From an uncultured Eubacteriales bacterium (GTDB lineage: Bacteria > Bacillota > Clostridia > Oscillospirales > CAG-272), in the NCBI GenBank assembly GCA_900546635.1, contig URDS01000036.1:1-21486 (forward strand): 21,486 nt of DNA. The letters are read 5' to 3'. Below the pieces are notes generated by a model. That model searched no databases, was not told where the DNA came from, and saw only the letters and a list, made by a program, of their open reading frames with translations. Each line of letters opens with the position of its first letter. Position 1 is the first letter of the stretch. Below, one piece after another: positions 8,368 through 13,106 of the stretch. A program made the translations under genes and the position numbers.

Positions 8368-9030
8368 ATGGCCGAAATCAGAGTCAATCCCACCCGGATG
8401 GAACTGAAAAACATCGGCGCGAAGCTTTCGACCGCGCGGCGCGGGCATAAGCTGCTCAAAGACAAGTGCGACGAACTGATGCGGCGCTTTCTCGACGTTG
8501 TGCGCGAGGACAAGGCGCTGCGCGCTTCGGTTGAAGAAAGACTTGCCGTGGTACACCGTTCGTTTGCGGTCGCCGCGGCCGAGCAGAGCCCGCGCGCCAT
8601 GCGCGAGGCGCTGATTCTGCCCAAGCGGCAGACCTCTCTTTCGGTGGAATACAAGAATATGATGAGCGTCACCGTGCCCGAATTTACGCTCGCCGTGCGC
8701 GGAGGCGCGTCGGGCGCGCCCTACGGCTACGCCTATACGTCGGGGGAGCTTGACCGTGCGGTTTCGCTGCTTTCGGATATGGCGCAGGACATGGCGCGGC
8801 TTGCCGCGCTCGAAAAGACGGCGCAGCTGCTTGCCGGGGAGATCGAACGCACCCGCCGGCGTGTGAACGCGCTGGAATATATCATGATTCCGCGCTATGA
8901 GAGCGCTATGAAAACCATATCCATGAAGCTGGACGAAAACGAGCGGGGGAATACGACCCGGCTGATGAAGGTCAAGGATATGATGCTGCGCGCGGCCATC
9001 GAGTCGCGCCGCACCGAAGAAGAACTGTGA
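8368..9030 (+). CDS. ntpD: V-type ATPase subunit D (central axle)
   Basis: 220 residues, last gene of the operon. The N-terminal signature VNPTRMELKNIGAKL and the run ARRGHKLLKDKCDELMRRF are characteristic of subunit D. Two long helices at either end form the antiparallel coiled coil that turns inside the A3B3 head, and a short globular part lies between. The start is two bases after ntpB, with a purine-rich GAAGGAAGAGG as ribosome site in the end of ntpB. The operon ends here with a strong terminator. Enterococcus ntpH and ntpJ are not present downstream. Confidence 0.96.
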   Translation: MAEIRVNPTRMELKNIGAKLSTARRGHKLLKDKCDELMRRFLDVVREDKALRASVEERLAVVHRSFAVAAAEQSPRAMREALILPKRQTSLSVEYKNMMSVTVPEFTLAVRGGASGAPYGYAYTSGELDRAVSLLSDMAQDMARLAALEKTAQLLAGEIERTRRRVNALEYIMIPRYESAMKTISMKLDENERGNTTRLMKVKDMMLRAAIESRRTEEEL

Positions 9031-9066
9031 GAAAACACAGGTCGCCTTTTGATTTATGCAAGAGTC

Positions 9067-9108
9067 AAAAAACCAGCGTGAAAGCTTATGCTTTCACGCT
9101 GGTTTTTT
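9067..9108 (+). terminator. Strong terminator of the V-ATPase operon
   Basis: Arms 9067-9085 and 9090-9108 are fully complementary (core AACCAGCGTGAAAGC) around a TTAT loop, with A6 before and T6 after. The symmetry makes it bidirectional, so it would also stop transcripts leaving the TA island on the - strand. Confidence 0.92.
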
Positions 9109-9125
9109 ATATGCAATTTATTTTT

Positions 9126-9209
9126 TCAAACTGCACGCAGATTTCCTCTTTTGGCGGCGAGCTTCAAGTCTTTTCTAAATTGGTTTGAGGGGACTATCTC
9201 ATACTTCAC
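9126..9209 (-). pseudogene. Truncated N-terminal stub of a YafQ/RelE-type toxin
   Basis: A 27-codon reading frame begins at GTG 9207-9209, inside the last codons of the dinJ-like gene (11-base overlap), with GGAGG nine bases upstream. Its product starts MKYEI and contains NQFRKDLKLAAKRGN, the pattern of the first helices of YafQ-type RNase toxins (an FxKDLKxAxKRG-like run), which normally have about 90 residues. After the Arg-Gly-Asn it ends in LRAV and a TGA. The rest, including the catalytic His and Arg region, is absent, because the ntpD terminator follows 17 bases later. Genetic position (second gene, overlapping the antitoxin) is where the toxin belongs. I infer a toxin gene lost by deletion. 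The match is by eye. Confidence 0.7.
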
Positions 9210-9480
9210 CTAAAATGTCCTCCATCATATTATCCACATTGCTGTATCTCTTATACTGTTCGGGAGACTTTAACATTTCCTGCGCTTCCTGCATTGCGGC
9301 GAGCGTTATTTTGTTCGGAATTTCTCTTGTGATAGCGAACGGGAACGAACCCTCGTAAATCATTTGCTTCAAAAAAATATTAACAGCGGTAGATAAGTCC
9401 ATTCCAAAATCGGATAGCAAAACCTGAGCCTTTGCTTTTGTATCGGCGTCTATGCTGATATTCGTTGAAACCTTAGGCAT
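9199..9480 (-). CDS. dinJ: RelB/DinJ family antitoxin, toxin partner truncated
   Basis: 93 residues. The N-terminus MPKVSTNISIDADTKAKAQ followed by LLSDFGMDLSTAVNIFLKQ is the ribbon-helix-helix DNA-binding domain of RelB/DinJ antitoxins. The acidic C-terminal tail (MLKSPEQYKRYSNVDNM) is where toxin would bind. The start at 9480 has GGAAGGAG just upstream. A longer in-frame form with eight more residues is less likely. The expected yafQ-type toxin immediately downstream survives only as a 27-codon stub, so this is now an orphan antitoxin. A strong promoter with an imperfect inverted repeat precedes it, fitting self-repression. Confidence 0.9.
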   Translation of the reverse strand: MPKVSTNISIDADTKAKAQVLLSDFGMDLSTAVNIFLKQMIYEGSFPFAITREIPNKITLAAMQEAQEMLKSPEQYKRYSNVDNMMEDILGEV

Positions 9481-9502
9481 AAAACCAACTCCTTCCGGTA
9501 TC

Positions 9503-9546
9503 ATTATAGCATATTATACACATATTGTCAACATATTATGTGGTAT
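9503..9546 (-). promoter_or_regulatory. Promoter and candidate operator of the dinJ-like gene
   Basis: On the - strand TTGACA (9526-9531) and TATAAT (9503-9508) are 17 bases apart, a full consensus sigma-A promoter. An imperfect inverted repeat, ATACACATA at 9516-9524 against TATGTGGTAT at 9537-9546, spans the -35 and is a candidate binding site for the ribbon-helix-helix antitoxin. Confidence 0.7.
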
Positions 9547-9662
9547 TTTCTATTTTATAAATCTATTTATGCGCATATTACGTTAAATTATCAACATATA
9601 AATATCGCGGCTGCGATGTTTATGAGACATAAGATTGGTCATTTTATTTACTAATGGGTGAA

Positions 9663-10097
9663 TTATTTTTGAGCATTTCCATATTCCCTTTTCATAGCTT
9701 CAGCCGATATAACCCATTGCTTTCCGAATTTGCACACATCGACGCCATTCACCAATTTTCCGTAAATTATTGCCTTGCGCAAAGTGCTGTCGTTAAGTCC
9801 CCATAATTCAGTTGCGTCGCCAAACGACATTAAACCGTCAAACGGCGTCTCAACAACAACGCCGTTTTCCCAAAGCTCATCGCAGGAAAGATCAAGGTCA
9901 TCATTCCAGATAATTCCATAGCCTCCGGCATCGACGGCCACACCGGTAAATGCTTCAGCATTTTCAAATAAAGATTTAAAAACCGGAATCTTTTCAAACA
10001 ATGGCTTGACATCATATATTTTTGTTGTACCTTCGGAAAATTGAACGCTTAATTTGTAATCGGGCAGCGGAGCAACGCTTTTAATTTTATGAAACAT
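9663..10097 (-). CDS. DUF2442 domain fused to a helix-turn-helix domain
   Basis: 144 residues. The first 80 or so (PLPDYKLSVQFSEGTTKIYD, later FENAEAFTGVAVDAGGYGI and the Trp-Asn-Asp that follows) match the DUF2442 fold. Residues from about 92 onward (GDATELWGLNDSTLRKAI, then GKQWVISAEAMKREYG) look like an excisionase or MerR-type HTH that reads DNA. DUF2442 proteins often sit beside a small DUF4160 partner in TA-like pairs, but no partner gene is present on either side here. AGGAGGGG lies a few bases before the ATG. The promoter holds a perfect 11-bp inverted repeat between -35 and -10, suggesting autoregulation. Function is inferred as a transcriptional regulator or antitoxin. Confidence 0.8.
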   Translation of the reverse strand: MFHKIKSVAPLPDYKLSVQFSEGTTKIYDVKPLFEKIPVFKSLFENAEAFTGVAVDAGGYGIIWNDDLDLSCDELWENGVVVETPFDGLMSFGDATELWGLNDSTLRKAIIYGKLVNGVDVCKFGKQWVISAEAMKREYGNAQK

Positions 10098-10125
10098 AAT
10101 ACCCCTCCTTCGTATCGGTAATCAT

Positions 10126-10154
10126 ATCATATCACGATACCGTGATATGATCAA
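10126..10154 (-). promoter_or_regulatory. Promoter with palindromic operator for the DUF2442-HTH gene
   Basis: On the - strand TTGATC (10149-10154) and TATGAT (10126-10131) are 17 bases apart. Arms 10126-10136 (ATCATATCACG) and 10141-10151 are perfect reverse complements with a 4-base centre. The palindrome therefore spans both promoter boxes, and a protein bound there would block RNA polymerase. The start codon lies 29 bases beyond the palindrome. Confidence 0.7.
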
Positions 10155-10216
10155 TAGTATTTTCTAAACTATGCAACAGAAAGCAGGGCTAATATAAAGA
10201 GAAAGTTTGAAGCATT

Positions 10217-10245
10217 GTAATACGCAAAAAGGGCGTTTCCGCCCT
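10217..10245. repeat. Island boundary repeat, copy 1
   Basis: 29 bases that recur at 11340-11369 with one extra A: TAATACGCAA, an A-run, then GGGCGTTTCCGCCCT. The shared part extends beyond the terminator hairpin itself into flanking sequence. Confidence 0.75.
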
Positions 10246-10264
10246 TTTTTTGAATTTGCGTATT
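10219..10264 (-). terminator. Terminator of the hicAB/ribbon-helix-helix unit
   Basis: The inner stem pairs 10226-10235 (AAAAAGGGCG) with 10240-10249 around TTTC and is followed by T residues in both directions. An outer pair of arms, AATACGCAAA (10219-10228) and TTTGCGTATT (10255-10264), makes a larger nested inverted repeat. On the - strand it lies just after the ribbon-helix-helix gene that ends at 10269. Confidence 0.8.
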
Positions 10265-10268
10265 TACC

Positions 10269-10484
10269 TTAATTCCAAGACAGCTGTAATTGTTTATGAT
10301 TCGCCGCACAATCAGCAAGATATAAGCTGATAAGCGTTTGATATGGAATGCCTGAACTTTCCGACTGCATTTTAAAATATTCTATTGTGTCGTTGTCAAT
10401 GTTGATCTTAATTTGTTTTTTCAGTTTTTTCGCATAGGGGTTTTTTCTTGCGTCTGTAAAATCATATTCTGCTTTCAAATTCAT
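10269..10484 (-). CDS. Ribbon-helix-helix antitoxin-like protein (BrnA/CopG type)
   Basis: 71 residues from ATG, or 72 from the adjoining GTG at 10485. Sequence: MNLKAEYDFTDARKNPYAKK, then KKQIKINIDNDTIEYFK, then SGIPYQTLISLYLADCA. The basic strand followed by two helices is a ribbon-helix-helix DNA-binding domain, and the N-terminal YDF...NPYAKKLKKQI segment resembles the BrnA/CopG-like antitoxins common in Clostridia. A BrnT-type toxin would normally lie upstream, but the upstream gene is hicB. It sits 38-41 bases after hicB and may be read from the hicAB promoter. The ribosome site is weak (AGGTG). It is probably an orphan antitoxin or accessory repressor. Confidence 0.8.
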   Translation of the reverse strand: MNLKAEYDFTDARKNPYAKKLKKQIKINIDNDTIEYFKMQSESSGIPYQTLISLYLADCAANHKQLQLSWN

Positions 10485-10525
10485 CACCTATTCATAATAT
10501 TGCTTTGCTTCGTTCTTTGCAGTTT

Positions 10526-10957
10526 TTAGTTTCTGTTCGCCCCTCCGTTGTGAGCGGGCGCGATGTTGAGATAGTCCATAAGCGCCGCCTCTAAAAGCCG
10601 TGAATAATTTACACCCTGCTTTTCGGCGACATCTTTCAGCCAAGTAGGAAGCGTTACATTCGTTTTAATACGGCGGTTGTCAAGCTCATTACGGACAATA
10701 TCAGGAAATACAGATACGAGCGAAACAAGATAGCCGGGAGCGGTTGCTTCGTCTATTTGTGGATTTTTAGAGGGAGAGGGAATTTCGTCCCCGTCCTTTT
10801 CCATTCCGTACAGATGAAGTCCCAGAGCGTCCTCAGCTTCTTTCTGTGCTTCTTCGTATGAATTGCCGTAGCTGATACAGCCGGGAAGGTCAGGGAAATA
10901 CACGCTGTACCCCTCTCCGCTTGGTTCAAATACCGCAAGATAAGATAATTTACGCAT
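10526..10957 (-). CDS. hicB: HicB family antitoxin
   Basis: 143 residues. The N-terminal half (MRKLSYLAVFEPSGEGYSVY, FPDLPGCISYGNSYEEAQ) is the HicB partial RNase H-like fold that blocks HicA. The C-terminal part (about 98-135, with KTNVTLPTWLKDVAEKQGVN and SRLLEAALMDYL) is a ribbon-helix-helix DNA-binding domain. The start at 10957 has GGAG eight bases upstream. A form six residues longer is possible but lacks this spacing. It follows hicA by 24 bases, the usual toxin-first order of hicAB. It would repress the shared promoter, whose -35 carries an inverted repeat. Confidence 0.95.
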   Translation of the reverse strand: MRKLSYLAVFEPSGEGYSVYFPDLPGCISYGNSYEEAQKEAEDALGLHLYGMEKDGDEIPSPSKNPQIDEATAPGYLVSLVSVFPDIVRNELDNRRIKTNVTLPTWLKDVAEKQGVNYSRLLEAALMDYLNIAPAHNGGANRN

Positions 10958-10981
10958 AGTAGGTTCTCCTTTCAATAGCGG

Positions 10982-11176
10982 TTATTTCAAACCCGCTTGT
11001 TTCAATATACTGTTGAGTGTTCCGGCAGGGATGTCGCCCGAATGATTAGGCACCGTCACCTTTCCGGGCTTTGTAGGGTGTTTTAATTGTATGTGCGACC
11101 CTTTTGTGCGGTTCGGAACTTCCTGCCAACCGTCCCGATGCAATGCCTTTAATATCTCTTTTACCGTTTGCGGCAT
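10982..11176 (-). CDS. hicA: HicA family mRNA interferase toxin
   Basis: 64 residues, normal for HicA. The double-stranded RNA-binding-like fold is recognisable from MPQTVKEILKALHRDGWQEV, then GSHIQLKHP with the catalytic histidine at H28, then VTVPNHSGDIPAGTLNSIL and KQAGLK. HicA degrades mRNA and is held in check by HicB. All expected motifs are intact, so the toxin is probably active. AGGAGGTGAGGG directly precedes the ATG, a strong ribosome site. Confidence 0.96.
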   Translation of the reverse strand: MPQTVKEILKALHRDGWQEVPNRTKGSHIQLKHPTKPGKVTVPNHSGDIPAGTLNSILKQAGLK

Positions 11177-11201
11177 TCCCTCACCTCCTGATTACACTAT
11201 T

Positions 11202-11245
11202 ATTATACGCCTTTTTTATGCGCATGTCAATGGTTTTGTGCGCAT
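11202..11245 (-). promoter_or_regulatory. hicAB promoter and candidate HicB operator
   Basis: On the - strand TTGACA (11225-11230) and TATAAT (11202-11207) are 17 bases apart. ATGCGCA at 11218-11224 and TGCGCAT at 11239-11245 form an exact 7-bp inverted repeat with a 14-base spacer around the -35, a plausible site for the HicB ribbon-helix-helix domain. Confidence 0.75.
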
Positions 11246-11339
11246 TTATTATACGTAAATGTAAATATTTTATGCGTAAAAATCTACACGCAAGAGGGCA
11301 AGACGATTGGATTTAATAGATATTTCAAAGCGCGGCGAG

Positions 11340-11369
11340 GTAATACGCAAAAAAGGGCGTTTCCGCCCT
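11340..11369. repeat. Island boundary repeat, copy 2
   Basis: Second copy of the 29-base sequence at 10217-10245, with one added A. It lies immediately after relE in the - direction. Confidence 0.75.
11344..11369 (-). terminator. Terminator of the relBE unit
   Basis: On the - strand AGGGCG and CGCCCT pair around GAAA and are followed by T6, then GCGTATTACC. It starts three bases after the relE stop. Confidence 0.85.
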
Positions 11370-11371
11370 CT

Positions 11372-11644
11372 TTAGCCGTCATATACCACGCACCTGTGCC
11401 CAACGGTTAGCGCAAGAATAATCAATTCATTATCCTTGATTTCGCAAATCAATCTGTAATCGCCTATTCGGTATCTCCATTGCCCTTTTCGGTTTGCGGT
11501 CAGTCCTTTTCCATGCTGTCTCGGATTTTCGCAGCCGGACAAATTTTTGTCTATCCACGAAAACAGCATTTGACGGGTGTACCGATCCAACTTTTTCAAT
11601 TCCCTTAATGCTCGTTCTGAGTACTCCACTTTATACCCTGTCAT
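11372..11644 (-). CDS. relE: RelE family mRNA interferase toxin
   Basis: 90 residues, normal length. The family pattern is clear: YKVEYSERALRELKKLDRYT at the start, the helix segment SWIDKNLSGCENPRQHGKGL, then GQWRYRIGDYRLICEI and the C-terminal VGHRCVVY. The basic residues expected for ribosome-dependent mRNA cleavage are present (R57, R59, R64, H83, R84, Y88), so it should be active. Its ATG overlaps the stop of the upstream antitoxin gene by four bases, the classic coupled arrangement. A terminator follows. Confidence 0.95.
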   Translation of the reverse strand: MTGYKVEYSERALRELKKLDRYTRQMLFSWIDKNLSGCENPRQHGKGLTANRKGQWRYRIGDYRLICEIKDNELIILALTVGHRCVVYDG

Positions 11645-11859
11645 AAATCCAAAAGAGACCTCGCTTCTTCGTGAGAATAGGTTTTCGGATTTTCAAGATA
11701 CTCTTTATACGCTTCATCGGCTACGGCTATGTCAAATTCATCTTCGATTTTTTCAAACAAAGCTCTTTTGAACGCTTCGCCGAGCGACAAGGAATGCAGC
11801 TTCGCATAGCTCTCCGCCAAGCTTTTTTCTTCCGCCGTCATTCTGATTGAAAAGCTCAT
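11641..11859 (-). CDS. relB: RelB-type (DUF6290) antitoxin
   Basis: 72 residues. MSFSIRMTAEEKSLAESYAK and SLSLGEAFKRALFEKIED form a ribbon-helix-helix domain. The acidic tail (EYLENPKTYSHEEARSLLDL) would wrap RelE. It is encoded directly upstream of relE and overlaps it by four bases. I chose ATG 11859 because AAGGGG precedes it; an upstream in-frame ATG at 11895 would place translation inside the promoter's -10 region and is excluded. It matches antitoxins annotated as DUF6290 in Clostridia. Confidence 0.93.
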   Translation of the reverse strand: MSFSIRMTAEEKSLAESYAKLHSLSLGEAFKRALFEKIEDEFDIAVADEAYKEYLENPKTYSHEEARSLLDL

Positions 11860-11883
11860 ACGTTCAACCCCTTTCTGTAGTAC

Positions 11884-11912
11884 ATTGTATTGCATATTTT
11901 AAAATTTGTCAA
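11884..11912 (-). promoter_or_regulatory. relBE promoter
   Basis: On the - strand TTGACA (11907-11912) and TACAAT (11884-11889) are 17 bases apart. The -10 overlaps the small palindrome TACATTGTA, which could be an operator. The relB start is about 25 bases downstream. Confidence 0.75.
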
Positions 11913-11973
11913 TAGTTTTCGTATTTTTAATATTTTCATGCAAGATAAATATGCAGCACAGCATTTTACACGC

Positions 11974-12207
11974 TTAATGATTAGCCGGAATAAATTCAAG
12001 TTTCAATTGCATACCCATGCCGGCGGCTAACCTTTGAAGTGTTTTCAAGGACGGATTTGCACTGCCGTTTTCCAATTTGCTGATGTCTCCTTGTGCGATT
12101 CCCGTTAAATCGGACAATTCTTTCTGCGTCATTCCCGAAGCACGTCTTGCCTCGATCAATGTCTGGATAATATCGTCTGTTATGGCGACATGGGTTGCAT
12201 TATTCAT
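11974..12207 (-). CDS. XRE-family HTH antitoxin (HigA-like), no toxin beside it
   Basis: 77 residues. The Cro/CI-type helix-turn-helix is clear: ARRASGMTQKELSDLTGIAQ, then GDISKLENGSANPSLKTLQR and LAAGMGMQLKLEFIP. Such short XRE proteins are usually the antitoxin half of HigBA-type modules, where a RelE-fold toxin of about 100 residues lies just upstream. Here the upstream neighbour is instead a 72-residue acidic protein that overlaps it by 8 bases, so the pair is translationally coupled. No toxin-like sequence is seen. The C-terminal residues match HigA-type proteins. Confidence 0.88.
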   Translation of the reverse strand: MNNATHVAITDDIIQTLIEARRASGMTQKELSDLTGIAQGDISKLENGSANPSLKTLQRLAAGMGMQLKLEFIPANH

Positions 12208-12418
12208 CGGTTTCAATGCTTTCCCAGTCTATTTCATCCGCGTCTACATAACCGCTCTTTTCCGCATCCTCTATTCTTTGGGCTTCATCGGGCGTCACTT
12301 TTGTAAAATCAGGATCCCCAGCAAGAACCAATTTTTTGATAAACTCATAAGCAAGCGCCTTGTCTGCTTCAGGCAGAACGTCCATCAGGCGCGCAGCTTC
12401 AATCACAATACTTGACAT
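12200..12418 (-). CDS. Small acidic antitoxin-like protein, coupled to XRE gene
   Basis: 72 residues. Sequence: MSSIVIEAARLMDVLPEADK, then ALAYEFIKKLVLAGDPDFTK, then VTPDEAQRIEDAEKSGYVDA and a very acidic tail (DEIDWESIETDE). Proteins with this LMDxLPE...WDPDFTKVT-like pattern are common in gut Clostridia next to RelE-type toxins and are thought to be antitoxins; that link is from memory and not certain. I chose the ATG at 12418 because GGAG lies 12 bases upstream. An ATG at 12436 (MENISF) has no ribosome site. Its end overlaps the XRE gene by 8 bases. Confidence 0.75.
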   Translation of the reverse strand: MSSIVIEAARLMDVLPEADKALAYEFIKKLVLAGDPDFTKVTPDEAQRIEDAEKSGYVDADEIDWESIETDE

Positions 12419-12465
12419 AAAAGAAATATTCTCCATAAAAATAAATGTTTTAGCTTATATTTCTA

Positions 12466-12493
12466 TTGTATAGAATTTATCCTATTTGTCAAG
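12466..12493 (-). promoter_or_regulatory. Promoter of the acidic protein/XRE unit
   Basis: On the - strand TTGACA (12488-12493) and TACAAT (12466-12471) are 16 bases apart. The start codon lies about 48 bases downstream of the -10. Confidence 0.65.
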
Positions 12494-12515
12494 AGCGTTT
12501 GACAACAGTTTTTAT

Positions 12516-12567
12516 ACGCAAGAATAAACCAAAACGGTGCAGCCTACTATGAGGTTACACCGTTTTT
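12516..12567 (-). terminator. Hairpin with TACGCAA boundary motif
   Basis: AAAACGGTG (12532-12540) pairs with CACCGTTTT (12559-12567), and a short CCT/AGG stem lies inside. T residues follow on both strands, so it may be bidirectional. On the - strand it lies after the 58-residue protein gene. TACGCAA at 12516-12522 repeats the motif found next to the other two island terminators. Confidence 0.65.
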
Positions 12568-12624
12568 TGTATATTGCAGACCCATAAAATTCAATGTAAA
12601 AGCTGCCTGACATTTTTTTAAAGG

Positions 12625-12801
12625 TCAATCTTCTGTATCCTCCATATGATCTAATGCATACCGACAGCATTGTAAAACCAATAAATTTAAAGAAACATTT
12701 TTTTTAAAGGCAATATTGGACAATTCGTCCGCCAATGGTTCGGTGAAACGAATTGTTTTCGGTACATTTGCATTTTGAAATTCATTATCTACCTTAAACA
12801 T
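12625..12801 (-). CDS. 58-residue ribbon-helix-helix protein
   Basis: A short gene of 58 residues, easy to miss: MFKVDNEFQNANVPKTIRFT, then EPLADELSNIAFKKNVSLNL, then LVLQCCRYALDHMEDTED. The basic strand (VPKTIRFT) followed by two helices and an acidic tail fits an Arc/CopG-type ribbon-helix-helix DNA-binding protein or short antitoxin. AGAGGA lies five bases before the ATG. No toxin gene is adjacent: downstream is the hairpin at 12532, and upstream is the divergent HTH gene. Protein-like codon pattern, ribosome site and family look support that it is real. Confidence 0.75.
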   Translation of the reverse strand: MFKVDNEFQNANVPKTIRFTEPLADELSNIAFKKNVSLNLLVLQCCRYALDHMEDTED

Positions 12802-12813
12802 AATTTTCCTCTA

Positions 12814-12842
12814 AATGATGACTGATTTTACAATGCTGTCAA
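12814..12842 (-). promoter_or_regulatory. Possible promoter of the 58-residue gene
   Basis: TTGACA on the - strand (12837-12842) is perfect, but the hexamer 17 bases on (ATCATT, 12814-12819) is a poor -10. Position 13 bases before the start codon would give a very short leader. Confidence 0.35.
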
Positions 12843-13106
12843 TAGTTAAAAAACATGCATGATATTATGCTTGAAAAACCGAAATTGGTTATATTTTTCG
12901 GAAATCTTATCGTGTATACTCGTATTTAACGATGTTTGCTTCAATATTTATTATAAAAGATTCATGGTGAGAAAACTATAACCATAATCGGTGGTTTATT
13001 TGGTGTCGATTTTGGTTGTACTTTTGCATATTATAGCAAATATTTTGTTAATATTTACTTTACATAGATGTATGTCAAACATTCAATAAATTTTCGGAGC
13101 ATAAAA
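12843..13106. other. AT-rich divergent intergenic region
   Basis: About 260 bases between the - strand 58-residue gene and the + strand HTH gene. I see only small inverted repeats (CCGAAA near 12881 against TTTCGG near 12899) and a possible + strand promoter at 13006-13034. No reading frame here looks protein-like. Confidence 0.5.
13006..13040 (+). promoter_or_regulatory. Possible promoter and operator of the double-HTH gene
   Basis: TCGATT (13006-13011) and TATTAT (13029-13034) are 17 bases apart; the -35 is weak. TTTGC (13023-13027) and GCAAA (13036-13040) form an inverted repeat over the -10, a possible operator. The predicted leader is about 65 bases. Confidence 0.45.

Noticed and set aside
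9568..9580. TTATGCGCAT, also seen next to the hicAB promoter (11216)
   Set aside because: It could be a second HicB site, but with no promoter and only one 10-base match it is not enough to call an operator.
9604..9617. Short hairpin ATCGC-GGCT-GCGAT below the DUF2442-HTH gene
   Set aside because: Only five base pairs with a weak T-run on the - strand; it is too small to call as a terminator, and it may be chance.
10217..12567. Integron-style attC sites or a CRISPR array
   Set aside because: The repeats are only two full copies plus one motif copy, with gene-length spacing; I see no attC-type core sequences and no integrase gene, and no regular short repeat-spacer pattern.
12868..12905. Possible terminator or regulatory hairpin from CCGAAA/TTTCGG
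   Set aside because: A six-base stem with a long AT loop is weak, is not near a gene end, and lacks a T-run in the right place.
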